Assembly (NCBI RefSeq): GCF_028389875.1
Contig: NC_084665.1
Coordinates: 124,328,602 to 124,392,601 of the forward strand
Length of the DNA stretch: 64,000 nt
Direction of reading: 5' to 3'
DNA from: Rhea pennata
Lineage: Eukaryota > Chordata > Aves > Rheiformes > Rheidae
In this document: positions 22,851 through 37,089 of the stretch, one piece after another
Layout: each line of letters begins with the position of its first letter
Position numbering within the stretch: position 1 is the first letter of the stretch
The notes under the pieces: generated by a model
What the model saw: the letters and a program-made list of their open reading frames with translations, nothing else
The model's database searches: none
What the model was told of the DNA's origin: nothing
Translations under genes and position numbers: made by a program

Positions 22851-25800
22851 ATATATACAAATATATATATGTATATCACTCTACTCATTCAAAAGTTAAA
22901 TGTAATTTCCAGGTAACATTCCAAAAGTAAAACTCATGTTCAGCCTACATGAAAATCCAAATTGGGTTCAAATATCAGAAATTTGTTTTTTTCATGTTTT
23001 GTCTGTATTTCTTTATAGAGTTGTTGAGTCCAATTGTCTAGTTCTCACCTCACAGACAACTGCATTTCCCTCATAGATTGTATGTAGCTGTATGGACTGA
23101 TGTAATCTATGAGGGCAGCTATTCTGAAAATAGCTATTGTTATTCATGTTTTTAATAGCTGTTAACAATCATGAACATTTTGAGAACAACAGATACCTGC
23201 TATAGAATTGCTTTCCAGTCTCCATTGCCTACATCAGCTATAATGGGAGCCTAGATTATACCATAGACATGTACATTTAAGTTTGAATATGGTGATGAAT
23301 TGTAACCTATATGGTTCGTCAGTGGGGTGAGAGCCTTCCAATAAAAAATAATAGCAAGAATTTGAAACCTCTTGTCCATTCAATATGATTATCTATGGAA
23401 CATACCTGATACCATTTTGGAGAGATCATCCAGAGCATGTAGCACTGAGCAAGATGCATCAAAGGCTATCCTGTCATTGAAGCAACTTGGCATATTTTTA
23501 AACTCTTAATATAAAATTCTACTGAGGGCCAAGGTCTGCAGCTTCTATTTATTTTTGTAGCTCCTGCAAGGCAACCCAAAGTTGCCTGGAATTAGTTAAC
23601 CAAGACTGAAAACTACCTGAGCCAGTCTCTACTAGGATCTTGTGTTGCATTAGATATTTAATTTAACAATCAGATATAAAAACACATTTTTGAAGCTTGT
23701 CTAATGATGCTTGGAGTGAAATTCTTTCAACCACATGTCAATGTCTGAATCTGAGATAATTACTGCAGGCTCCCTTTATTGTCAATGGGAAGAAACAGGC
23801 ATTTAGAGTGTGAGTCATCTGACCTATTTTGGAGTGATGAGTTGCAGATGAAATACTGAGTTCTCTCCATGAGTACCAGAGGAGCAGAGGGTGAGCAGCT
23901 TAGATGTAGATGTCTAATGGGATCAGAGGGACTTCTCCCCTCCCTGCCTCAGAGTTTGATGAAGGTATGCTTCACCTTAGCAGCAGCGATTTTACCACCC
24001 AACAAACACCATGGCTAGTACGGGATCTGGTCCAAAACTAAACCACATGGAGATAAGAACAGCCACTGGAACTGGAGTGCCACCTCCACTTGGGCATGAT
24101 TCGCAGCCTTCTGAAGGGGAATCTTTCCATGGCTTTGCAAATGCTGGGGTTTAGGTATACATTAATTTAGCTGCTGGGTGCCACAGTTTAAGATAACATT
24201 ACTTTTCTGTTTTTTATTACTAGTGCTTTGCCAAAGGTCACTTCTCTCACAGCAGAGCTGGCAGAACAAAGCGAGTCATAGACTGATATGGAGGCTCACT
24301 CAGTCATAAAGGTATGTATATGCTGTATATATACATATTTTACCACAACACTCCCTTCCTTTAGAGCCTTCATCCCTGCAGATTTAATGGATCTAGTCTT
24401 CAGTCTTCGTTATCAAGATAATAAATATTTCATTTCTTTACCCATCTAATCCAAGGCTACCACTAGCCTAAGGTTCACAAAGAGCAGCTGCGTGTTATCC
24501 CAATCTGGACGTTATCCCCCTCCTCAAAGAGCTTGTAGGGCCACCCCCACTGCTTTCACCCAGCTGTCTGGTCAGCTGACTCACCAGAAATCGGAGTAAA
24601 TTAGGGATTCTAACCTAAGCTAATTAGCTAGGTTCCTTTTATAAGATGTAAAGGGCAGGTCGCCTCCAGCTGAAGGGAGATGGGATGATTTATCCTGTGG
24701 AGGGTGCTTGTCTTTGTGACCATGTTGTAAGGGGTGCCTGTGGGCGACTACTGTTTACAGAGCTGTAACCACAATGTGAATTCACCTTGACCAATTCCCT
24801 TGCATACAATCTTTATCCTTCCATCACTCAGCTGTGTGGAGCTGGGCTGTCCTTAACCCTTTTTTTTCTCCATGAAAGGAAATGTATGAGTATCTTGATG
24901 CTACATGATTGTAGGCAGTCTGGTGATTTAACTCGACTACCTCTGGTGACGAGGGGATTTTAAGTACCTTTGACAAGAATTGCCTGAGGTAGACATGGCT
25001 TTTGGGATCAAGCTGCATATTCTTCCTCTCCTACTTGTGTGTTGCTTTACTGAGGTTGAACTTGAGAGAAGAAACATCTTACTGAACTATACATATCATT
25101 GAACCCTAAAACTTCTTTAAGTAACATGCAAAGACATTACAACTTTGGGGTCAAGTGGAGACTTTGGAGAGAAAATATGAGAGTTTAAGGATTTCTTTTA
25201 TTTCTGTGGCATTGTGGGTGCTTTTGCAATATTTAGACTTTTACTCACCCCACTCCTCCAGTATTCCTTTTTCAGTTTCTGGGAAAGATTATTGTGCTTG
25301 CAGAGTGACTGCCGTACTGCAGAGACGTACAAGTAACAAGTACCAACAATTCTCTGCAATGACACAATGGCAAACTCACATTCTCTGTGTTGATCAGGTC
25401 AGCGTGATGTGAATTTCACAGTCTAAGTGGGATCATTCTGATACTAATAACATCATTACACATGTTCACAATTCTAATTGGAAGAAATTGGTTGTTTTAA
25501 ACCTTTGGAAAAATAGTATTAAAGTTGCCCAGCTAAAATACTTTTCATTTTGAATAGCAAGAAGGATTCATGGCTGCTGCATGGTCTGAGGAATTTCAGA
25601 TTTTCATCTTAATGGAAATAAAAAGAATATACACAAAGATTAAAGCCTTAACGCCAGATCTGGGAAACCTAGGTTTCAGTTCTTCCTCTGCTGCAGGTTT
25701 CTTGTGTTGCCTCAAACAAATCTCTCAGGGAAAGATCTGGCTCACCTAAATTTAGCCATCTCAAAAATACATGGCTTGTTTAAGAGAGCTCCTTGGGCTC

Positions 25801-26749
25801 CCTGTAAAATCAATGGTGATGGATGGGGAATTCTCCCCAGGGCTCTCACCACAAGACTATTCTGTTTCCAACTGGCAACTGATCTCCTTCAGATAAAATA
25901 TGTAGTTCTCCACAGAAGTGCCTATATCTTACCATTGGCTCTGGCAGTAGTCTGGATGACCAGTTTAGACAAGATCTAAAACTTTAAAGTGGAGAGATTT
26001 AGCTGAAATGAATTCTACTTCTAATGTTAGGGTTATACAATCCATCTAAGTGCATGTGATAGACAAAGGTTTTGATATGTTGAGTTACAGGCCAGAAAAG
26101 AAAATATTATCTTGTCATCCTGTATTAAAATGATCACTAGTCAGGATCACAGAAATGAAGAATGAGAAAAAGCATCATAATTATAGTTCTTTATTTATCT
26201 CATGATTTTTTTTTTTTTGCCTATTATATTCATGTTGTCAGAGTATTTCTCAGTAACCGTAATGGGTAAAGATTTCCCAGATTTTTCCCTTGTTCTGAAT
26301 GGATACAGAGATTCTCTTCTAATGAGGAAATAGGATTTACAAACAAGCAAACATCCTTACAGCAGAGACTGAATAGAAAGTGCTCTGTGGGAAGGATTCT
26401 CCAAGTGACAAAGATCTTGGCTTCCAGTTAATCCAAAGGGTTCTGTGGGGGCCTGGCCACTCTATGCTTTTCCTGGTAAATAAAACAAGCCAGCAACCAT
26501 TCTCTGAGCAGGACAAGTGGCACAACTGACATTCACATGCCTGAACCTTCTTACCTCCCAGTGCAGGAGGGAAACTACATACCAAGAATGGTCTCTGGTG
26601 CATGGTATCCTTTGCATCCCATCCAGACATTGCCTGAGGCAATGCTGATTTGCACAGGCCAGAACTCTGCTGTGGAGTGTGCTAGCAATTTAAATGATAA
26701 AAGGAAAATTGAGGCTGCACAAAGAAGAATGAAACTTCGCTGACACACA

Positions 26750-26885
26750 TTTTAATTTTGGGACATTAAGGCACAGAAAAGCTAAATCACTTGCCGAAAA
26801 GCAGACAGGAAGACTGGCAGGACAAGGAATTGAAGCCAGTTCTCCCCAGGGCTTTCACCACAAGACTATTCTTTTTCCCAGACTA
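26750..26885 (-). repeat. MIR-like tRNA-derived SINE trace (antisense)
   Basis: The order of GGCACAGAAAAGCTAAATCAC, TTGCC, GGAATTGAAGCCAG and CACAAGACTAT matches the antisense of a tRNA-derived SINE: CORE part, then B-box-like and A-box-like parts. A shorter related piece lies at about 25830-25872 (TTCTCCCCAGGGCTCTCACC). Both are old and diverged. Confidence 0.45.
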
Positions 26886-27025
26886 GGTTCATCTCTGTTT
26901 TGTCAGTGTAATTGAGTGCAGAAAGTATTCACAGTTGTTGTTGTTGTTTCTGTTTTTAAGCATAGTCTCCTACAGATTAATCTGAACCAGTGCCTAAAAG
27001 CCAGACGACATTTTTTCCAATGCAT

Positions 27026-27245
27026 AGGATTACAGAATCACAGAATGGTTGAGAATGGAGGAGACTTCTAGAGATCATCTAGTCCAACCCCCTCTCCACC
27101 CCAATGCCACTCAAGCAGAGTCACGAAGAGCAGGTTGCACAGGGTTGCATCCAGGCAGGTTTTGAATATATCTAGAGCAGCAGACTCCACAACCTCTTTG
27201 GGCAACCTGTTCCAGTGTTCTGTCACTCTCACAGTGAAGAAGTAG
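27026..27245 (-). mobile_element. CR1 3'-end fragment, antisense
   Basis: It begins with AGAATCACAGAATGGTTGAG and GATCATCTAGTCCAACC, the reverse complement of the CR1 3' tail, and continues through the region before the ORF2 stop. It abuts a sense-strand CR1 at about 27246. Confidence 0.85.
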
Positions 27246-28396
27246 GAGATGATTACTCAAGCAGCAATATGAACACTGTCTCCTATAACATCCTCCTAGG
27301 TAAGCTCAGGAAGTGTGGTTAGACGAGTGGACAGTGAGGTGGATTGAGAACTAGCTGGAAGGCAGAGCTCAGAGGGTCGTCATCAGTGGTGTGGAGTCTA
27401 GTTGGAGGCCTGTGGCTAGTGGCGTCCCCCAGGGCTCAGTACTGGCTCCCATCCTGTTCAGCTTCTTCATCAATGACCTAGATGAGGGGACAAAGTGCCT
27501 CCTCAGCAAGTCTGCTGATGATCCCAAGCTGGGAGGAGTGGCTAACAAACCCGAGGGCTGTGCTGCCATTCAGAGAGACCTGGAGAGGCTGGAGGGTTGG
27601 GCAGAGAGGAACCTCCTGAGGTTCAACAAGGGCAAGTGCAGAGTCCTGCACCTAGGGAAAGATAACCCTAGGTAGCAGTACAAGCTGGGGGCTGACCTTG
27701 TGGAGAGCAGCTGTGCAGCGAAGGACCTGGGAGTGCTGGTGGATGACAGGTTGACCATGAGCCAGCAATGTGCCCTGGTGGCCAAGAAAGTCAGAGGTCT
27801 CCTGGGGTGCATTAGGAAGAGAGTTGCCAGCAGGTGGAGGGAGGTGATCCTGCCCCTCTACTCAGCCCAGGTGATGCCTCATCTCGAGTACTGTGTCCTG
27901 TTCTGGGCTCCCCAGTACAAGAGGGACATGGAGCTGCTGGAGAGAGGCCAGCACAGGGCTACAAAGATGATCCGAGGGCTGGAGCACCTGCCCTGTGAGG
28001 AACAGCTGTGAGAGCTGGGCCTCTTCAGCCTGGGGAAGAGAAGCCTGAGGGGGGATCTGATCAAGGTGTACAAGTCCCTGAAGGGTGGGTGTCAAGGGGA
28101 CGGGGACAAACTCTTTTCAGGTTTCCCATGTGACAGGACAAGAGGCAATGGGCAGAAATTGAAGCACTGAACACCGCCTGAACACGAGGAGGAATTTCTT
28201 TCCTGTGAGAGTGAGGGAGCACTGGACCAGGTTGCCCAGAGAGGTTGTGGAGTCTCCTTCTGTGGAGATCTTCAAGGCCCGCCTGGATGCAACCCTGTCT
28301 ACCATGCTCTAGGTGACCCTGCTTGAGCAGGGAGGTTGGACTAGATGATCTCCAGAGGTCCCTTCCAACCTTACTGATTCTATGATTCTATGAAAG
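27246..28396 (+). mobile_element. CR1 LINE, 5'-truncated, RT half to 3' end
   Basis: Sense CR1 runs from just after RT motif A to the ATTCTATG ATTCTATG end at about 28378-28394. RT motif B (SGVPQGS) is present. The catalytic motif C reads SADD instead of FADD, and a TAG stop at 27673-27675 follows NPR. These same changes occur in the copy at 37.5-41.3 kb. Confidence 0.9.
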
Positions 28397-28399
28397 CAG

Positions 28400-31300
28400 C
28401 AGATGAACGTGTGTGCTATCTACCTAGAGTTACAGAAGCCTGCAGTTATGCCCAGCTTTTCTGATGTCACTTATGTTTTCCAATTATTTTTTCACTATAG
28501 AAACAGTATGTAAGTAGGGGGATACCTCAATATTAGCAAAGAGTAGCTGAACACTGTTTGAATATGGGGAAAAAAAGCTGAAAGTTTCTCTGTGCTGTGC
28601 ACAGGTACTATTCACTAAAGATTTAAATTACTCCCTGAACCCACTTATATTCCCAGTGAAGCATCAAGAGCAATGAACAGAGCCCTTGGCTGCAAGTTAG
28701 TATCATTTGAGGGACCTACTTTTTGTGGCACTAACATTCCTGCAAAGGGCATGCCACACCACTGCATAGAGGCAGTGGAGAGCCAGGAAGTAAACCCTAA
28801 AGCATCTTCCAACACGGAGTTGTGGGAGTGCTCTCTGAAAGTAACATAGTAGCTGCAGCTCAGTTCACCTGGAAAACTGACTACTAAAATGCTAGTGCCT
28901 AATGTCTAATAATATCAGGAAAGTCAAACAGAAGCCTATCATCTTCTTTGGCTCACAATCATCTCAATCCTTTTGTTTGTCATATGTCATGCCAGCTTGT
29001 GTAGTGAGGATGAAACAGCACTGGGCTTAAACACAGAAAAGTCCACAGGAGATGAAGGCAGTGAGAATAGCCTTCAGACCAGTCTGTGACTTCTCTCACT
29101 GTCATAAATATAACTTGACAGCTGAAAAGGAGACCTGAACACAATTTTGCAAATTTGGTAAAGAATCCAAGGCAACAGAGTCTTGACATGGGGCACCTGG
29201 TGCCATCCTTACTGCTTGAGACCTTTGAACTCATTCGGCCTGGCAGCTTTTTATAAATGAAGGTAAGAGCCAGGGAAGTTGTTGCCTTAGCAGTGGGCTG
29301 TTGCCTTAGAAGTTGCCTTGCAGGGAGCTGTAATGAACATTGACCTTAACAGGGTCATTTTTAAAAATGCTCTTTGTGCCACCACAGCCTATTGTGAACA
29401 GAAGTTTTGTCTTCCCCATCTTACCTAATAAGCGATTTGCCATCATTAAATCTCTGATGCGCCTTTGTTTCACAATCTTTTTGTCTTCTTTCTTCATTAA
29501 ATGACAACATGTTCCAGGTTGAACAAGGAAAGTTTTACTTTTCTTCATCCAAGAGCATCATCTCCATGAATGGCCACTCCTCTTTTCCGCTACATTTTTT
29601 ATCAGATTCAGTCTCTCTTGTTCTCTGCCAAGTCCCTCTAAATAATAATTTATAAACCTGGCATTTCTGAATTCCCAGTGTGGGTCCATTTAGAAATTGG
29701 TAAGAGTAAAATTAGCCAAATTCTAATTTGAAAGAAAATAGGCCTTCTTCTTAAAACTGTTGTTGTTGTGTTACAATAGTACTGAGAGGCACAAGCCAAT
29801 AATGGAACTGCATTGTTACAAGATACTGAACAAGCATAATGGGAGATGAGCCAGACCTTGAAAAATGCAAAATCCCAGTGGATAATCAGAGACAGAGGGA
29901 GCAAGGAAGTGACTCGATGACTGTCACACAGTAGGCAATGGCAGAGCCAGAGCAGGACCTTCAGGTTCATCTAGTGCCATGCGGTTGAGTTCTTGACTGC
30001 TCACTTGCCCTAGTCCACTGTCTGACTGCACTGGTACAACTCTGTTGTATGCCTCCCTTTCTAGAGAAACTAGAAGGTGGAATAGAGGCAGCTGCACCTT
30101 TGAGCTTCAGTCCTGCAGACTGTGTAGACACAGATGGTGTCCCAGGGCTCCATGGTGTAAACACAGCTAGCTTACATGATTTGGAGAAAGAACATCAATA
30201 TGGTCTTCAGCACTGGCCCAAAGGTAGTAAAATACCTTAGTCTTTTGTCTCCCAGTCATGTAACCTTCCATTTAATTGCTTTTAAAGAAATTTAACAAGC
30301 TCTCCTCAAAATAAATCTGCTCTCCAGTGAAGGAGGCAACACCAACATAAGCGAGAATACAACCAATGGTCTCTAGCAGAGGCAGCATTGGATGGATGTT
30401 TTTGTCTTTGTGTTTATGTTCAAAAGGATTCTTCGATGTTCACCATGTGACCGCTTGTGTCAAACAGCCCCATTTGTGGCCATCAGCACCAGAGCCAGTC
30501 CTACACTGTCTCAATTCTGCCAGATGCTGGTCCTGCTATCAAAGCTTAGCAACAGGGAAAAGAAAGACTAGTTTCACCTGTGCTGTTGGAGTGAAACCAC
30601 CTCTCAGCAGCGTTCAAGACTTCCCAGCAGAGTGGACAGAATTAAGTTTTGCCATTCAAAGGAGGAGGGAATGAGTCTAAATCAGAGCTAGGAAAAAGAG
30701 GCAAAGAAAAAGGAGCAGAACTGGGGCTAACAGCTCAGGGAGAGTGCTGAACAGCTGGCCTTTCTGCTCCCTGTGCTGCTGGGAGGGCAGAGAGGACCTG
30801 GGCAGGCACAGTTCCTACCCTACATGTCACGATCCTGGCCATGTCTCAGTGGTGTGATGGCTATTTTGTTGCTCCCAGGATACTTCTGAGCTTAGGATCA
30901 CAGATAGCTATGCCATGTCTTTGTTACCACCACATTGCAGTTGCACAGAACTGGGGAGTCTCTTAAAAGCTCCAGTCTTTTTCCTGACTTTTGGTGTGCT
31001 GACTAGCTACTGTGCATTGTTTCCTTGTCCATACTTCTCTCCAGCCGTACTCCAACATGCACCCTGCCTGTATGTGTGCAGAGGGTGGTAACACAGAGCC
31101 TCTGCACAGGAAAATTCTTGTTTGGGTACAGTTCGGAGTGGCCAGTTCTGCAAACTGTGTAACTTCTTCTTGTGGCTGGAATAGTGCAAAAGAACCATGA
31201 AAAAATGGAATGCAGGACCCAAAATGCAAAAGACAGTTTATGCCACCATCTCAGAAAAGCTAATTACCAAAAAATATCACCAATAAATGGTTGGAAGATT

Positions 31301-32125
31301 ACTTAAACCACAAGCAAGTATCTTCTCATAATAATATGTGCAATACTCAGCATAAATGGATATGAATTCCTCTTTGATATTCTGAAAATAAAGGGAATAG
31401 CACTGCTCATATTACTGTTAAACTGAGGTCTTGGAACTGTCATCATATTAAATACAAAAGAGTTTGCATTGTCAGATTCCACACTACGAGTAAAACATTT
31501 TATTCTTTTCTTTTTCTGACATAATAGTAGTTTTCATTTTATGTTAGGAACTTTGGTGCCATTTTCTTACAACTCATGGTGCATTAATGTCAATCTTCTA
31601 CCTTTGAAAGAAAGAGCTGTAATATGTTTTCTATTTGCATGTTGAATTAATCTTTTCATATCTCATTATCATCTTACCCTTCTCAGCTCATGCTGTGCTT
31701 CTGCCATGGCTTGTTTGCACATTTCTATTGAAATTAGTGCCTTTCATTTTATATTTAGGAACTGCGCAAAAAAAATGTATATATACACACATATAATCCC
31801 TGAGATTGTCTCAGTCTATTTCTTTGCTGAAAAGAGCTGACTTGATCCCTGTCAGTCAATGACATAGCTTTACCCTATATGTGACTTTCCTCACAGCTGC
31901 ACATCTTGTGCAGCTCTCTCATTTTCACCAGTGCAAAGTATCAATGGTCATCAGCTACAAGGGAATGTAAATGTTATTGTTTAATAATTTTGAATTTCTG
32001 ACTTTATTCCCATTGTATACTTACTGATGAGAGTGTAGAAGTTGTACAAGTTATATTAAAATTAATAAAACTGATGTAAAAAAAAAAAAAAGCCTTACAA
32101 TCATCTTTTCCTAGGGAAAAATAAC
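28400..32125. other. No gene recognised
   Basis: Non-coding sequence with short, unrelated open frames. A poly-A tract at about 32078-32090 precedes the next CR1. No exon-like conservation was recognised. Confidence 0.5.
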
Positions 32126-32129
32126 TTTC

Positions 32130-32820
32130 TCTCCAGAGAAGGACCTGGGAGTGCTCGTGGATGACAAGTTGACCATGAGCCAGCAATGTGCCCTTGTGGC
32201 CAAGAAAGCCGGAGGTATCCTGGGGTGCATTAGGAAGAGTGTTGCCAGCAGGTGGAGGGAGGTGATCCTGCCCCTATACTCAGCCCTGGGGAGGCCTCAT
32301 CTCGAGTACTGTGTCCCGTTCTGGGCTCCCCAGGACAAGAGGGACATGGAGCTACTGGAGACAGTCCAGCATAGGGCTACAAAGATGCTCAGAGGGCTGG
32401 AGCACCTGCCCTACGAGGAACAGCTGTGAGAGCTGGGCCTCTTCAGCCTGGGGAAGAGCAGACTGAGGGGGGATCTGATCAATGTGTACAAGTCCCTGAA
32501 GGGAGGGTGTCAAGGGGACAGGGACAAACTCTTTTCAGTTTTCCCATGTGACAGGACAAGAGGCAACGGGCAGAAATTGAAGCACAGGAAGTTCCACCTG
32601 AACGCGAGGAGGAATTTCTTTCCTGTGAGAGTGAGGGAGCACTGGACCAGGTTGCCCAGAGAGGTTGTGGAGTCTCCTTCTGTGGAGATCTTCAAGGCCC
32701 GCCTGGATGCAACCCTGTCTACCATGCTCTAGGTGACCCTGCTTGAGCAGGGAGGTTGGACTAAATGATCTCCAGAGGTCCCTTCCAACCTTACTGATTC
32801 TATGATTCTATGATTCTATA
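32130..32820 (+). mobile_element. CR1 LINE, 5'-truncated 3' end
   Basis: It starts at the GLVDD-like segment ([17 protein letters not shown] region), runs through the ORF2 C-terminus with only one stop in the expected frame, and ends in three ATTCTATG-type octamers. It is close in sequence to the copy at 27.2-28.4 kb. Confidence 0.9.
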
Positions 32821-32824
32821 ATCT

Positions 32825-35800
32825 TTCAGAACTGTGTGTACAAGATTATCTTAGTCTTTGGGATCCAGTTTCTGCTTCATTACTTAACATGGAATGGGGT
32901 CAAACATGCCGGAAAACCAACTGGAACCCAGATGTCCCTGGTGAGTCTCTAACTGCTATGTGCTCACTTTGACTTGTTTAACCAACAGTCAAGTACTGAA
33001 TGTAAAAGTGGATTTAGTGAACAAGATAAGTTTAGGTGATTCAAACTGGATTCTTCAGAGGTGCAGCTGCCTTTAATTGCTATAGGGGGAAGTTAGGGAG
33101 GCTAGCATCCCTAGACCAAGTTTAGACTTTGTAAATGTGCCCTCAGGCAGTAACATGCAAGTCAGCGCAGCCATCCAGAAGAAAACAATTTAGAAATTAC
33201 TTTGCTTGAAGTTGCAGCTACTAGCTTAAACAAGATCTGGTTGTTGAAAACATACAACTTCATGAGCACACTTTGAGACTTCAACTTAAATGTTGTTTCT
33301 AGTTTTTGTAAATAGAAGTGAAAGCTGGAAGCATATTTATTTTGGAGCAAGGAGAAGGCACACAAAGGAAAATATCCTCGTGGATTGTTCTGCAGTGCTC
33401 TGCTCAACTTGAAATCTAGGAGTCTTCACAAGAGAGAGGATCTGCACAGATCAGCCAGAGATCAACAAGGATGGCAAAGCCATATTCCTCTTCTAAATTA
33501 CACATGAACTTTGATAGACACTAATTCCATGCAAATATGAACATAGATATATACCCTCTCCAGATACAAGGAGATATCAACCATATTGCATTATGGTACC
33601 AAGCCAAAACCAATATTTTTGGCCCAAACCAGTCCAACCCTTGAGACATTTTTTGCTCTGCACAAAGAGCTGCCACATCCTGATAAACTGACAGTTTAAA
33701 ACAATTGACTTGTTTCTACAAGTTCAGATTTTCAGAACTTCAGAATACTCATAATTTTTTTTCTGTGGAAAGGAAGAATAAAGCTATTGGACATTGTAAC
33801 TCAGTATTGCTAAATAATTAGTCAACCCATATCCTGTTTAACCTCAACAATAAGATTTTGTTATATATATAAATGTTTGTATCAAATATAGATCTATGGT
33901 TTCATGGCAGGATTCATTTTTGTTTAAAGTGTTACACATTTCAGAAATGAGTAAATTGAAACATTATTCCTCCATCTGTCTGATTTAAAGAGTACTTTCT
34001 TAAATTAAAGGAGAGTTTTACAAAGTAATTTTCAAATGTGTCCCAAGATATTGAGTCTGTCAACTGTCAATCTTAGACTGTGCTTTAGCTGTAAACAGAT
34101 GATCTAGATAGATCTGAAGTGCAGAAAAGTATTATGCTGTGTATAACTTCCTATTGTTAAATGACACATGAATAATTCACTGGGCTTGGGATCAGCCAAT
34201 TCTTCTGTTTTAAATAATTTTTTTCTATTTTTTTCTTTTCCATTTCATAAGCAAACTGTTGATGTTATCCTGTCCCATGTGAATGCTAACTTCAAGGTTT
34301 CACAATAAATGAAATGCCATCTAAACCAGTGTAAACTATCCACACAGTGTAATCTCAGGTGCCCGCAGAAGTTGGAAGAGCACTAGAATCCCGACGTAGC
34401 CAGTGGAGTCTGCTGGAAGTAATTCAGTTCTTAGCAAAATGTTTCGGTTCAGCCCCTGGTTTCTCTTTGCTTTCCCAAAGAAATTTAATATCTTATTTCA
34501 CTAATTTCTATTTAGTGAGGGGATGAATCATGCGATGGGTGGGGAAGAAAAATATCTGGTTTGGTTTGGGTGACATTAGGCCGTCACTCCATCTCCCTGA
34601 GTTGATCCCTTGGTCTTGTTTCCACCAAGAAAGGCAAAAAAGAAATGTTGTATGAGTTGACTGTATAACACAAGCCAGGAAACCTTCTCAATAATTTTAT
34701 TTACCAGAATTATAGGCTCTATTTGAGCACTAACAATCCATGAAAACAGATAGTCATTTCTTGTCCTAAAGATTGCATCTTTTGCAAGAGAATCTACCAC
34801 TTCTCAGCTAAATGTTTACACCCAGGACAAATGCAAAGCCCTCGGGCTTCCTATGAGCTGGGAAAGTTAAATGCCAGGCTCTGTTCTCTGGTGTTGGCAC
34901 CAGCTGGCACAGTCTGGACACCTCCCCACTGTTAAATTATCTGTGTCTTCAAAATCGGTGACCTTACTGCTTTTGGAAAGGTTCCTGGGCTCATTTTAGC
35001 TGGCCTATGCCTGGAAATGACTTGGGACATCACTAGTTGGCCTAGTTCAAAGCTATACTAGAAAATGCTCTGCAAATTTAATAATGTGAACAGTCACATT
35101 CTAGTGTTTATCCCCGTTTAATTTACCAGTTTAGATATAGCTCTTAGGATTTTTTGTGCGCCATACCAAATGAACAGTCATAACACAGCTATCTTCTGCT
35201 TTCTGTCACAGGATTTGATATGTCTTACTGACTCTAGCAGACATTTCTTCCCCACATCATGATCAAATGGTAACCTGTCATCTCTCTTGAAGAGACTACA
35301 AAGATCTGATTAAGCTATTTAAGACTCTCATTACTAGGCATGTTTTTGAGACATCACATTCGTTTCTTTTTTGAACCTTTTCTGATTTCATAGAATCATA
35401 GCGATGAAGACTGTATATATCACACCTCCAATCTAAATTGATATCCTCTTGCTTATATATCTGAGGCTCAAGAAGCAAATAAATAACCACTTTCAGCTAG
35501 CTCTCTGCTGGCAGAAGACATTTAATAAAGAACCTTTACGCTGAACATCTACTGAGTATGTGCCCGATTTCTGGAGTTCATTAGATGTTATCATTTTACA
35601 AAAACCTATATGAGATTTTGAATAAGACCAGAGAGGGGCTGATCCAGCAGAATGAAGCAAACTGTCCTTAAGACAAACCAAGCAACTGGGGAACTTTGAG
35701 ATCAAACATGTAAACGCTTACTGCAGTGAGGTCATCCAGGATTAGCTATAGTTGAGTGAGGCTTGTCAGCCTTTCGTTTTTGAGGACTAAGCCTCAGGTT

Positions 35801-37085
35801 AGTCCACCCCTTGACTGGATCCAGCTCATTGCTCATAGTACCTTTCAGAACTGCGCTGATTTCTAGGCTGTACTTACTAATGTGAAATAACATTCTTTGG
35901 CATTGAATATATCCCCTTCCATCCACCTGTATTTAAAGGTGTATTGCTCTGTTGAGTTAGTCGTGCCAGGTGACTCAGCTAATGGGGCTTTTTGTTGTAT
36001 TCATTGACCTTTTAGTCTATAAAACTGCTTTCTATCAGTGCATACGAGCTCCTAAACAAGTATTGACTGTAAACTTGGCTAGCATTGGTACTAGTTTATT
36101 CCAGATCATTAATGGAAAAAAATGAACCCTAGGCTAAGACCAGATCCCTGTGTAAAGCCCCCAACTCAGAAACTCTACCTGTCAGAGAAGTGCATATGTA
36201 CATACGCAAATTTCTCTTCATTCAATAGCATTTTTTTTCATCTGTTTGTTTTGGACTAAATTGATTTTCTGTAGAGATAACTTCAAGGAGTCTGAATGTT
36301 GTGTGGGACTAAGTACAAGAGAATTGTTTTAATATATTTAGATATGCCTGAGAGCTGGAATACTTATGACTGCTTCCAAAACTGCCACAAGGTTGTTATA
36401 TAAGATCAATTTTCCATAAATCATGCAGACTAATGATTATCTTCTCTTATTTGTCATTCAGCTAACATCTGTTTGACTGTAGGACTTGAGGTCAGAATCT
36501 GAATTTTCCTTAAGTACAACTCAGTCTTTCCTCCTAGATTTCCTAGCTCTTTTGGTCTCCAAGTACAGTAGATAACTCCTTCCTTTGCTAGAAGTTCTCT
36601 AACGTAAGGCATCCTGGTATACTCTGAAATGCGTCTCCTGAGAAGACAGCTATTGCTCCCTTTAACATCTCTTTCTTATGACCCAGGAAGTAGAGAGCCA
36701 GTCACCCATCACCTCAGTCCCTGAAGGAGCTCATTAGGGCTAAGTAGAGCCCTAATTGCAATTAAATTAAATTGTTATTTTTGTGGTGAGAACAACAGGA
36801 GGGTTTTTTCAGCGATCTACAGGTCAAAACCCTCCACAGGAAGTGGGGAACCTAGATTCAAGGCCTATCTTACCTGACCTCTAGGCACTGCAATACTTAA
36901 AGCAAAGGTACTTTCAGCACTCCGCTTTAAGCATTCCTTGTGCAATTAGGAACACAGGAGTTTTGTGGTGAGAAGGAAAAGAGAGAAGAAGGAATATAAC
37001 ACATACATAGCACATACATAGGTATCCTCATAGCTAGAAACTCTGCTAAGATGAAGCGAAGCTATTATTCACCATCTGAAGCTTT
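32825..37085. other. No gene recognised; AT-rich
   Basis: Frequent stops in all frames and no recognised motif. A tiny CR1-tail-like piece (CATAGAATCATAG) lies at about 35389-35402, and SINE-like traces lie near 36780-36990. Confidence 0.5.
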
Positions 37086-37089
37086 GTTT

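Larger units (their letters stand above)
21180..27025. other. No gene recognised; AT-rich, sparse old repeats
   Basis: All six frames are broken by frequent stops and no conserved motif was seen. A (CA)n microsatellite lies at 22823-22850, followed by an AT-rich (TATA)n-like run to about 22875. MIR-like SINE traces are noted separately. Confidence 0.5.

Noticed and set aside
32484-32732. 82-codon frames repeated at several sites (also 40978-41226, 50825-51073, 62799-63047)
   Set aside because: All are the C-terminus of CR1 ORF2, not a gene family of small proteins.
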